A stretch of DNA of 64,000 bases. Origin: Valencia hispanica. Its lineage: Eukaryota > Chordata > Actinopteri > Cyprinodontiformes > Valenciidae. The stretch covers positions 12,286,501-12,350,500 of the forward strand of contig OY747704.1 in the NCBI GenBank assembly GCA_963556495.2, in the 5' to 3' direction. Position numbers and translations under genes: made by a program. Positions 1 to 9,335 of this stretch are shown here, piece after piece. The notes beneath the pieces are model-generated. The model did not search any database. It saw nothing but the letters and a program-made list of their open reading frames with translations, and was not told the origin of the DNA. The number at the start of each line of letters is the position of its first letter. Within the stretch, counting starts at the first letter, position 1.

Positions 1-149
1 GATACCCAAAATCTGTCATGATGTGTGGGAACTGACCCAAATCCAGACAGGATGAGGTGAACTGATGATTTATTGCAGTCCAGAGCAACCAGGAAACATG
101 ACAGAGTAGGATGAGAAAAGACGAGGAACTGAGACACAGGTGAGTATAC
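1..149. other. Left flank of the Tc1-A nest
   Basis: AG-rich non-coding sequence with no open frame or recognised family. It ends in the TA dinucleotide (148-149) used as target by Tc1-A, and its continuation lies at 19515 onward, where the second TA copy is followed by a CA-rich tract. The pre-insertion site is therefore simple AG/CA-rich DNA, possibly part of an older repeat that I do not recognise. Confidence 0.5.
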
Positions 150-335
150 AGTGGGGCAAAAAAGTATTTAGCAGCCACTGATTATGCCAGTTGTCCCACT
201 TTAAAAGATGGGAGAGGTCTGTAATTTTCATCATATGTACTCTTAAATTGTGAGAGACTGAATGTAAGAAAAAAGGAAATCACATACTTTATATGTATAA
301 TGGTGCAATTATTAAGCATTTAGCACCTACAAACA
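150..335 (+). repeat. Left terminal inverted repeat of Tc1-A
   Basis: This is the long 5' inverted repeat of Tc1-A. Its reverse complement is recognisable at about 19336-19514, including the inner motif around TATAATGGTGCAA. Mismatches are scattered, so the element is not young. Confidence 0.8.
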
Positions 336-1320
336 AGGAAGAATTCTGGCCCTCACAGACCTGTTGCTTCTTCTTTAAGAAGCTCTACTATCCTCCAGTC
401 GTTACCTGTATTAGTGCCGTCTGTATGAACAAGATATCTGTATAAAACAAAAACTGTCCACAGCTTCAAACGGTCATACCTCAACCTCCACCATGGCCCA
501 AACCAGAGAGGTGTCTAAGGACACAGGGGACAGGATTGTACACCTGCACAAGACTGGAATGAGCCAATCTACAATAGTCAAGCAGCTTGGTGAGAAGAGA
601 TCAACTGCTGGAGCAATTATTAGAAAATGGAATAAATACAAGATCACTGACAATCTCCCTCGACCTGGAGCTCCATGCAAGATCTCACCTAGTGGGGGAC
701 ACATGAGCTAGGGAAAGGTGAGGAAACAGCCAAGAACTACACAGGGGGGACTGGTCAGTGACATGATGAGACCACAGTAACAAAGGTTGCTAATATTAAC
801 ACACCACGTCGTCATGGATCAAAATCTGGCAGCGCTCGATCTTAAGCCAGCACATGTCCAGGCCTATCCAAAGTTTGCCAGAGACCATCTAGATCAGTGA
901 TCCTCAACCGGTGGGACACGCCCCTGGCGGGGCGCCAGTAGGCTACAGGGTGGGAGGAAAAAAACTGAAAAAGAACATTTGCTAATTTTATTTTATTATT
1001 AAACTACTGTCATAAAAAGTTCTAGTTTTGTATATAAATAACTCCTGAATAGAAATTAAAATGTGTTTGGACTGATAAAAAAAACAAACAAGTTTTGAAC
1101 AAATTAGATTTGTTTATCTATAGTGAGCGCAAATGCAGGTGATAAGCGGTTTCAGCGAGTCACACTGAAGTTCGCTGGCTCTTCAGGGGGCGGGTGTATG
1201 AGCTGCGAGAGGAGGTGAAGTGGTTTTTGACATAAATCAAATCAGATCTGGTGAAGCATGTGGATGACACTATATGTGGCTTGTGTCTCTGTCTTATTTG
1301 ATCTATATTTGACCGCTTGA

Positions 1321-2859
1321 ATGGCCTTGAACTGTCTTTGCAAGGCCGCGAAACTCATATGCGAAACTCATATTTTGCTCCTTGCAGACAAAGTGCACGC
1401 CTTCACTCAAAAACTAGACCTCTATGGCCGCATCAGTCGAGGGAACCCCAGCCTTGTAGACTTTATCACTGATGCAGGCATGTCACACGATTTCTCCTCT
1501 CTATTTCAATCAGCATCTGAGCGCCTGTCAGCAATGAGAAAACTATTTGCGACATACTTTAAAGAGGATTATCGCTCTTTTGCGTGGGTTCGAGATCCGT
1601 TTGTGTGTACAGCAAACGAGCTGTCAATCTAGGGTGACCAACCGTCCTCTTTTCCCGGGACATGTCCACTTTTCATGTGCTGTCCGGGGGGATTTATAGG
1701 CTGATGAAAATGTCCGGTTCTTTATTGTTTTTCATAGGACCATGCTTAAACTGACTGGTGTGATGCATGCAGTATGACAGCTTCTCTCTCATGTAACGTC
1801 TTCCCGAGCTGGTTCTGATCCGTTCATTGACGCCACAGACAGCAGGAGCATTGCACAGCCCAGCGCTGCTCTGAGCCGAGTTGCACCACACCGCACTGCG
1901 TTATCCTGCATTGCGCAACGCAATTGCGCAGCGCCGAGCTACTGCTGTTAACAAGAAGTCAAAGCACAAGTTTCATGCACGAACCACAAAAGATATACTG
2001 TCAAGTTGCAACAAATGGGTGGCGGAGTGCACCATTCACATAGCTGGCATGTGTGTTTCTGTGTGACAAAAGTGGCAAATATCCCAAGGATCACATGGAC
2101 ACAAAAACTATAAAAAGCCTGAGCAAAGTGAGAGTCCATCTATAAACTTGACTGTGGAGGATGAAGATGCAAACTAAACAGAGTAAGCAGTTTTTTATTT
2201 TGTTTTTTAGTCTGCAGCTGTTTACTTTTATTACAGTGAAAAGAAAATAATACTTGTTTTCTCAGATTATTTCAGATTTTTCTTCAGTTTTTGTCCAGTG
2301 CAATTTAAAAAGTAAACTAATATTGTTGCTGGTAACTTTTTTTAATTCAGAAGAGTAACCATTTCTATTATAATTTATTTCCAGAGACTATAAAATCATT
2401 TTCTTCTTGTGAAAGCCTTTTTGAAGTTTGTTATTTAACTAATCTTTTCTAACCTCACTGAGAATGCACACTTTAAATATGTTAAAATCAAAAGTCTTGG
2501 CCAAGTCCTGAAAGTGTTTCAGCACTGTGCCAGATGGCCTCTTTTTTGGAAATCAAAATATGGTCACCCTATGTCAATTGATATGCAGGAGCAGCTTATT
2601 GAGCTCAAGAATGACAGTAGACTGAAGGAACTCTTTGGCTCCTCCCCTCTTTCGTCATTCTGGGCAGCATTGATGCAGGAATATCCTCAACTCTGTGACG
2701 TCGCCTTGAAGATTCTCCTTCCATTCACGTCGACGTATTTGTATGAGGCAGGATTCTCATAATGACTGCACTCAAAACAAAAACTGCAATCGTGCACAAA
2801 TCCAGGATGATTTGAGGCTATGTTTATCAAACATTGAGCAAAGAATTGAGGATCTTTGC
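1321..2859 (+). pseudogene. ZBED5-like hAT transposase fragment
   Basis: This is the C-terminal half of a hAT transposase of the ZBED5/FAM200/SCAND3-like group. The first part (1321-1632) reads through a KLDLYGRISRGN-like segment and VRDPF to ANELSI, and stops inside the end of a MITE. The frame resumes at 2572 with SIDMQEQLIELKNDSRLKEL, then FWAALMQEYPQLCDVALKIL, LPFTSTYLYEAGFS and, after a frameshift near 2760, DDLRLCLSNIEQRIEDLC. The last blocks are the hAT dimerisation region. The N-terminal BED finger and the first catalytic region are absent. The MITE explains the gap exactly: removing it restores the frame. Confidence 0.85.
1630..2571. mobile_element. hAT MITE with TAGGGTGACCA ends, copy 1
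   Basis: This 942-bp non-autonomous element starts TAGGGTGACCA and ends TGGTCACCCTA. Its 8-bp TSD is TGTCAATC (1622-1629) and TGTCAATT (2572-2579), with one mismatch. It interrupts the ZBED5-like transposase, and its first base pairs supply the TAG that stops the upstream reading frame. The interior is AT-rich and without a usable frame. A second, right-truncated copy lies at 12044-12860 and shares internal stretches. The 8-bp TSD and TIR form place it in hAT. Confidence 0.88.
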
Positions 2860-3092
2860 ATGTAACCTCATAATTATATAGCAATAGCCTAGTAATGATA
2901 ATATACCTACTGATGATGATGATAATAATAATAACAACAACAACAAAGCATGTAACCTCATAATTATATAGCAATAGCCTAGTAATGATAATATACCTAC
3001 TGATGATGATGATAATAATAATAACAACAACAACAAAGCATGTAACCTCATAATTATATAGCAATAGCCTAGTAATGATAATAGACCTACTG
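2857..3092. repeat. Minisatellite, 90-bp unit, about 2.6 copies
   Basis: A 90-bp unit containing TGTAACCTCATAATTATATA starts at 2861, 2951 and 3041. The first two copies are nearly identical. The third is cut after about 55 bp, where it passes into an AAT tract. The unit ends in GATGAT/AATAAT/AACAAC triplets, so the minisatellite seems to have arisen together with the triplet repeat beside it. Confidence 0.9.

Positions 3093-3175
<83 letters not shown>
3093..3175. repeat. (AAT)n microsatellite
   Basis: About 27 uninterrupted AAT triplets directly follow the 90-bp minisatellite. Confidence 0.95.
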
Positions 3176-3176
<1 letters not shown>

Positions 3177-3238
3177 TGGGCCTAAAAATAATAGCCTAGG
3201 GCAGGCTATCTGTCTATCTATCTATGCAAGGTGATGTG

Positions 3239-3275
<37 letters not shown>

Positions 3276-3283
3276 GGGGGGGG
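3239..3283. repeat. (GT)n followed by a G run
   Basis: About 17 GT dinucleotides pass into an 11- to 12-base G run near the right edge of the ZBED5-type hAT. Confidence 0.95.
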
Positions 3284-3506
3284 TGTTATTGCAATGGGGC
3301 CCCAACTGCAATGAACCAGCTTTGAGGATTGGGAGAATTTCATGTGGTCAGATGAGACCAAAATAGAATTCTTCAATATAGAGCTCCGGGAGTTGACGTC
3401 ACTTCTCCCAGCATGCAACAGTTAAAATCGAATGGGCGCCATTGTGGCAGGCAGTCTCCCGCAGTTGTTTTTGTTTGCAGCTAATCCAAACTTAGAAACG
3501 GTAAAT

Positions 3507-3680
3507 ATGGTAGATACCTGTTGCGCCCCATGATGCCATAACGGACGCGGATTAGATAAGGGGGAAACGTTCTATAGGATTCCCAAGGATCCAGAATGCA
3601 GAAAACGATGGATCATTGCCATGAAACGCGCTAGCGGATCAGGCAGAAATGAAGCCGTTTCATTTAGTCTTTGGGAGTGA
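3507..3680 (+). pseudogene. THAP zinc-finger exon of the THAP transposon
   Basis: From ATG at 3507 the frame gives MVDTCCAP, a TGA, then CHNGRGLDKGETFYRIPKDP and RKRWIIAMKR before a stop at 3678-3680. This is the N-terminal half of a C2CH THAP domain: the CxxxC-type cysteines, the FYRIPKDP block and the RKRW helix that reads DNA. One premature stop and the missing WxP and C-x2-H part show decay. In intact transposons this domain binds the element ends. It sits about 125 bp inside the left terminus, as expected for the first exon. Confidence 0.75.
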
Positions 3681-4344
3681 TTCACCTGTAATTCAGATTT
3701 ATTACCATTTGTTTGATAACTGCTCTTGTATCATTAAGTGATGCAAATTGACAGCTCTCAGTTTTACAATGATGCCTTTCGAAATAAAAATACTTTTATT
3801 ATTTCCTGAGATTAATGACACACAAAATGTTGCACAAAGACATAATCTAGCTACGGCCCGTTGCTCATGGTAACTAAAATCAGGACAGGTCTCCCTCCCG
3901 GATTCCAGATCTGGATCCCGATAACAAACCCCGTTTGTCCATTTCTATCCCTCCAGGCTTTTATATGCTTTAAGCTCCGGAGCAGGACGAGGGAAAGTTG
4001 ATCAGGAAATTGTATATGTCAGGGGATGGGCGTCATTTTAGCCGGTGACGCCGGGGATATTTATGATTGATTTTTTTCCCCCCATCACTTTTAAAAACTT
4101 GATGCGGAATTTCTCACCAGGTCTAACATTCACATTTCCACATAATCAGTGTCTGAACGGACTATTATTGGATTTGTCATTTTAAAAGACTCGTAGTCCG
4201 CTGCAAACATGTTCAGGGCTCAGAGTCCTGCAATGTACTCGTTGGTACTCGTTTAAAGATGGAAAAATAGATAAATTATATTTCAAGGGTCTGGCGAAAG
4301 TTTCTTTACTGCGGGTGAAAAAATATTTATGGTATATTTTTGTT

Positions 4345-4745
4345 TGTTTAAGACTGCCAAAGAGAATCATGTTGTTATAGCATAATGTGTTTGTGGAGAG
4401 AACATGCCAGAATATTCCCCCAACTTTGCGCTGACAGCGGAATGTTCCCGCTATCTAGGTATCCTGCGCTGCCAAAGATTTTTTCTTAAATTTATGAAAA
4501 CTGAAACTTATTTGATGCAGAGATCCCTGTGCAGAAAGGAAAAATTGTCCACACTCCCTGGCTTTAACCGTGTTCTCAGTTCATGAATCGCAAATCCCGC
4601 CGCAGTAAAGTCTGTCTGGCAGCGCTGGAAGTCTAGATAGCGAGAATATTCCGCTGTCAGCGCAAATTGGAGGAATATTCTGGCATGCTCTTTCCACATT
4701 TCAAAATATATCAACACAATTCTCTTTAGGAGTCTTAAACAAAAC
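4345..4745. repeat. Imperfect palindrome of a hAT C-terminal segment
   Basis: Plus-strand sequence around 4397-4480 (GAGAACATGCCAGAATATTC, then GCGCTGACAGCGGAATGTTC) reappears inverted at about 4610-4700. The arms of roughly 135-150 bp are centred near 4545 with many mismatches. Only one arm is present in the related copy at 44500-44735, so this copy acquired an inverted duplication. Confidence 0.75.
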
Positions 4746-4756
4746 ATTATGAACAA
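4508..4756 (-). pseudogene. hAT transposase C-terminal fragment
   Basis: The minus-strand frame reads MWKEHARIF, then DFTAAGFAIHELRTRLKPGS and VDNFSFLHRDLC. This matches the hAT dimerisation region, normally ...SERDFSAAGF.I.ERRTRLKPG.VDNLLFLH.NL. The stretch between the W.EH block and DF is degraded and partly out of frame. The related copy at 44535-44720 shows the same region on the plus strand. Confidence 0.7.
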
Positions 4757-4790
4757 TTATATTTTGTCACTCTCAACCCGCCCGCATTAA

Positions 4791-5706
4791 AGAGTAACTA
4801 AACCCCAAAACAACTTTTTTTTGCTTCTAAACTGCATAAATGGGTATTTACCAATGCAATCGTTCAGTTTCTGGGGATGTTTTTACATTTTGGTGTAAAC
4901 TTGTTTAAATCTACACTTTTTGGTCTAAAAACGTCTTAGTGCTGCCCTCTTAGGGTTGAACGGTGGGTACTGCATTTGAATTTTGTTATTGGTGGAGAGC
5001 GGTACATCTCTACGTCACAGGCATTGACTGCGTCACAGCAGCCATGGTCTCACAGACACGCCCCGTGGGTTTGGGGATAAAACTATCAGACATACCGGCC
5101 CCGCCTGTGGCGAGTTTGGAGTTGGATTGCGTTTCTCAGGTTACCATTATTATCACATTAGCACTTAGTTAGCATAGCTAACATACTGTTTTGAACATTA
5201 GCCTATGTTAGCATCACCACTCAGAGACCGGACCCATCTTGTCTCTCTCTCCCTCAGCAGCAGCGCCCTGAGCCAGCGACTCGGATTGATACGGCTCGCG
5301 GCCGCTGGGCTCCATAAAGCCTCCCTCTACCTCTCTACCTCCGGTGACTGCGGAGGAGATCTGCTGGCTCAGGGCACCGCGCCGGCTCACCGAGGCAGAG
5401 GGAGACAGGAGGAGTCCAGTCTCTGAGTGGTAATGCTAACATAGGCTAACGTTCAAAACAGATGAATGTTGATCAGATCGATCTGTCGCAAAACTGCCAA
5501 CGTCGCTTTGGTCACTGTCCATGTTTCAGTGTCAGATTAAGAGAGCTGCCATTGTCCTCCGGAACACACCCCCACGTTCCCCCCCTCCGCTCTTCCTCCA
5601 CACTTAGTTATACCCGTCCCTGCTTCCTGGCACCGCCCACTTTGTAGAATTTTTCAAATGTTGTTTGGGGGCAGGGTTATGATTTTTCATGGGGTTCAGT
5701 TACACT
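4791..5706. mobile_element. TTAA-flanked non-autonomous element B, copy 1
   Basis: The ends are AGAGTAACTAAACCCC (left) and, in reverse complement, AGTGTAACTGAACCCC (right), each abutting TTAA (4787-4790, 5707-5710). A TTAA duplication is typical of piggyBac and Kolobok elements. No transposase frame is present. The centre has a second inverted repeat: about 45 bp with ACCACTCAGAGAC near 5180-5230 and its complement near 5420-5460. Copy 2 lies at 24496-25445 in the opposite orientation. Confidence 0.88.
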
Positions 5707-6064
5707 TTAAAGAAACTTCCTCCCGGACCCCTGAAATTTAATTGAACAACTTTATGATGTAAAAACCTTATGCGGGTACCCGCCCTGTTGCAGGACTCTG
5801 AACTGTAAGTTAGTGTTGAAGTTTCTCTGCACAGAACTGCAAGGGTATTCTTCTGGGGGCGAGTATATACAAACATTGTTCTATGTGCTATAATGTGGAT
5901 TTTAATGAAGCCATGCAAGCAAACAGCCTAATGATGGTTTTCAGTGCCGTTGGTAAAACAAAACACATAAGCTTATGGCTTTCGACTTTTATTGATGGAA
6001 TAAAGATACGATTTTCAACACCTGTTTATTCACCGTAGTGCATAAACGTGAAACAGATGAATCT

Positions 6065-8466
6065 TTATAGACTATATGAATAATTAATAATTGTCCCAGC
6101 AATCTTCAAACCACACCTAAGTTTATTGTCCCCAGCAACTTTAAAAACAAATTGACGCTGTTGTGAGAGTATGTCCGGTAAAAGGTCCGCTCTGACAGCT
6201 TCTGAAGTTTTAAAAAGTATCCCAGGGGCATGGGCGGATCTACTGGGGTGGCATAGGGTGCCAGTTGCCACCCTAAAAGAAAGCCTTGCCACCCTAGAAG
6301 CTATGAATTCAAACCCGTTAACGTTCCGTGGGCCCACAGGCGGGCCAAGCCCATTTTGTAGTTTGAATCCATCAATTTTCTGACTTCTAACTTCTATGAA
6401 CCTATACATATTTTATATCATTGGAAAGCTAAGAGTCTTGTGATTCCAATTATGGATGGCGATCAAGGATACAATCATAACTGAAGACACAGTGAGCGTT
6501 TTTGCCAACACAAACATTCGGAGGAATAAAAATATGGAACTCACCACTTTGTAGTCCAATAAACGTGACAAAACCGATCCATTTAGAACAAAAATGGTCT
6601 TTTTACATCAATAAGGGTCCGATTAAAGTCCTCCAATAAAGTGATTATATCAGGACAACAGCAAAACCGATGAAAAATGTTAAACAAACAGTGAAAATGT
6701 GCTTCCGAAATGTCTAAGGCCATTTTTGTAGTCTTTAAGGCTTTGTTTCCGATTCCTTCGCTTCTACTTCTGCCTACAAAGGTCACTGAGCATGCCCAGA
6801 AGAAATTTTTTTTTTTTCATCCGGTTTATTTCATCCATCCGCCAATCAATGGCGCATGGATGAAAAGTCACATTATGGTAAGTAACTCGAACCCATCCCA
6901 GTCCAGAACTCTGATGATTGACGCATCGAATAGCCAATGTAATGCTGTAAACGCAGATATATAACTTGACCGGGCGGACTGCTGCCATAGTATATGACGT
7001 GAAATGTCTTATTCATGAAGAGATTACGCACAGTGCGTACCAGTAACATATTGTTTCAGCACCGTGTCCAAACACCCTTTACAAATCAAAATACAACATT
7101 GAAGGAAGCGGTGGAGCTTTATATGGTAAGATGCAGTTATGATTCTGATATTTTTAATTCAGTGAGGACTGCGGCATTTACCCAGGAGATGGCGCATATG
7201 GCACACTTTTGACCACCTTTGACCTGTAGTTAGAAAAATGTGTGCAGAACACTAATATTTTGGTTTATTGCTGTCAAATTTGGTGTGGATGAAGGTAATA
7301 CTTTAGGCTATTTTTAAAGCCATTTTTACACATTGTAAATAATCGGACATAAAAATATTTTTTTTCAGTGTATTAAAATTCATATTGCTTGGTAACAATC
7401 GCACTCGGAGATATTAACACAGTTCTGGGATAAATGTTAGAGTGTTTGCTTTCCAAAGAGATCCCAGGCATGTCTCTACTCAAAATGGTTCAAGAACAGC
7501 TTTAAGTTAATTTTGGGTATGCGTTTTTAGAAAATGTAGGGCGGAAATTGCAGGAATGTTAAGGGGGTAAAATTGGACATTAGGAGCTTGAAGCTCATGC
7601 GCATTATATTCTCTTTTGTGAACCTTTAAAGCTGCTAGTTTGCTGAAAGTGCTGCAGAGAGTGCACCATGTGGCCGTTAGACAAACTTCAATCAGCAAAA
7701 TGTGCACTCCATTGACTTTCAGGCGTGTGCTCATTATTCCAAGCTCTGCGACGGCAGAGGCCATTTTTGCTCTTTTTGTAATGCTGGATAAAATTATTGT
7801 CTTCTTTGACTTACGAGGAGCTTGTGTAGGTGTCGTGGCTGGCTAGCTACACTTATCTAAGCTAGTTTAGACCGCGTACATGGCTACTCACGTGCATCAT
7901 TACGTCACGCTACGCGCTCTCACAAGCCCACACGCGCACCCTGAACAACCTCAAAATAAATGGAATTGCTGCCTCTACATGCAACCGGGGTAGAATCAAA
8001 CTACAGCAAACTACAGCACTTGATTCAATTCTATCGTCAGGTGATGAAAAAACTGACTATAGATTTTTTTTTAAATTATTTTAACAAAAATATTGCGCAA
8101 TGCAGCTTTAATGTGCTTAAATAACCTGAAGCAAAACAAATACATGTATGTATCTATCATATATGTAAATACTGGGGAGTGAAGAGGTGAAGCATGTGTT
8201 TGACTGATCAATAAAACCCATATATATATGAAATTCTGGCATATGGTGCCACCCCTGAAAACTTCTTGCCCCTTTCTTGCCACCCCATAAATATTTTTCT
8301 AGATCCGCCCCTGCCCAGGGGCATGGTAAGGGTCGGATATGTTTAATCTTTTTGATTTCCCGCTATAGACAATAATATCTTCTGTTTTAAAATGGGGAGT
8401 AAACTCCGACGGAGTAAAATCATAGCCAGCGACGTTCATTTTGGTGAGGTTCATGCCTGCCAACAT
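6065..8466 (-). pseudogene. Possible second gene of the THAP transposon, split by a hAT
   Basis: On the minus strand an ATG at 8466 opens MLAGMNLTKMNVAGYDFTPS and continues through EDIIVYSGKSKRLNISDPYH to APG at the hAT TSD. On the other side of the 2.1-kb insertion the frame continues ILFKTSEAVRADLLPDILSQ to about 6170, then runs through probable hAT-X end sequence to a stop at 6065. Convergent placement opposite the THAP exon fits two-gene THAP elements. I do not recognise a domain, so this could be chance, although the clean continuation across the insertion argues for real coding. Confidence 0.4.
6229..8313. mobile_element. hAT element with CAGGGGCGGATCTAG ends
   Basis: This 2085-bp element starts CATGGGCGGATCTAC and ends CTAGATCCGCCCCTG, with a perfect 8-bp TSD CCCAGGGG (6221-6228, 8314-8321). 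Just inside both ends are GGGGTGGCA and TGCCACCCC motifs. No transposase frame survives; short frames inside look random. Sequence around 6440-6690 resembles 32220-32510. It splits a minus-strand coding remnant of the THAP transposon. Confidence 0.92.
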
Positions 8467-9335
8467 GGCGCCTACGCTCTGAGAGTCACGTGACGTCCGG
8501 AGCTCTATAAATGCCACTCGCCGTGTTTGGAGCAGTGTTGCCAACTTAGCGACTTTGCCGCTATTTCTAACGACTTTTCAGACCCCCTTAACGATTTCTT
8601 TTCCCAAAAAGCGCCTAGCGACAAACCTAGCGACATTTCTGACCACCCTTAGCTACTTTCTGTTGAACTTTGTCGCCGATATTCCCTCCTTGATCTGGAT
8701 GGATCCCGACCGTCATCACCGTACTTCCTTCAAGAAGCTCAGAAAGGGAATGAATATGTGCATGTGCATGAATCATGATCACGCTACGTCTACGGACCAA
8801 TCATAAACATGTTTAACTCACCCGCTCACAAACGAAGTTGTTTTCCAGATAAAATAAATTCAAAAGTAAAAAAGAAATCTGCAGGTATATAAGATCGAGC
8901 TTTCTTTTTATAAGCCCCACACGAACGTTGTTCTACACCTTCACGTGTCAAACCTCTCGTTTTAATTCTTTAGAGAATCGATATACATAAAAACAGTCTT
9001 TTTAAAGGCTAATTTATACAAATTACTTTAGCTTAAAAAGCACATGTACTTGTATAATTTCTGTTCTAGTCATTAGAAGGATTTTATTTTACTTTTGACA
9101 TTTCTCTTTTCTTTTTCTAAATAAAGGTTAAAGTGTTTTTTCTTTAATTTTTATAGCTTATTTGCCATTTCCCCCCTCATCAGCAGTAACACATTAAACA
9201 GACAAAAACATTTGTAACTCGTTTTGTCCCCCCCCAACTTGTATTAACTTAATCATTGTGGTAATCATTTCAACAAAAGTAAACAGAGATTTTTGGCATT
9301 TTATTACAAAGTGGTAAAATATATACAATACAAAA

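Larger units (their letters stand above)
895..3309 (+). mobile_element. ZBED5-type hAT element inserted in the Tc1-A transposase
   Basis: The left end begins CAGTGATCCTCAACCGGTGG, a typical start for this hAT group, directly after Tc1-A coding sequence. The right limit is set where Tc1-A coding resumes near 3310, but no matching TIR or clean 8-bp TSD is visible, because microsatellite growth has altered this side. It contains a relic transposase (1321-2859), a MITE inside that gene, and a minisatellite plus AAT and GT tracts. The left end is well supported and the right end is approximate. Confidence 0.65.
4028..6170. mobile_element. hAT relic (family X) inside the THAP transposon
   Basis: The approximate ends share GCGTCA..TTT followed by a GC.GGGGA block in inverted orientation (left near 4030-4060, right near 6135-6165). 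A possible TSD is TATGTCAG/TATGTCCG, which would put the left end near 4023. A related copy spans about 44130-45870, sharing CCACATAATCAGT.TCTGAACGGACTATTATT. The interior holds hAT C-terminal coding remnants and the TTAA element at 4791-5706. Boundaries are my best reading and could shift by tens of bases. Confidence 0.45.
3381..8505. mobile_element. THAP-domain DNA transposon inserted in Tc1-A
   Basis: The ends are inverted repeats starting GAGCTCCGG. Left: GAGCTCCGG, then GACGTCAC, then GGCGCCAT and GGCAGGC. The right end reads the same way in reverse complement. It is flanked by TATA on each side (3377-3380, 8506-8509), and taking one TATA copy restores Tc1-A codons. A THAP exon lies at the left end on the plus strand and a possible second gene at the right end on the minus strand. 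The 5.1-kb length includes nested hAT and TTAA elements. The superfamily is not certain: THAP domains occur in P, ISL2EU-like, Kolobok and related elements. Confidence 0.78.

Noticed and set aside
2687..3064. Minus-strand frame of 125 codons with repeated hydrophobic segments, looking like a membrane protein
   Set aside because: It is the translation of the 90-bp minisatellite and triplet tract, repeating with the DNA period.
887..3317. 8-bp TSD for the ZBED5-type hAT (ATCTAGAT on the left)
   Set aside because: The right flank reads CAATGAAC, which does not match; the end is too altered to claim a TSD.
5178..5460. Internal inverted repeat of element B as a separate nested transposon
   Set aside because: The same inner palindrome is present in both copies of element B, so it belongs to that family rather than being an independent insertion.
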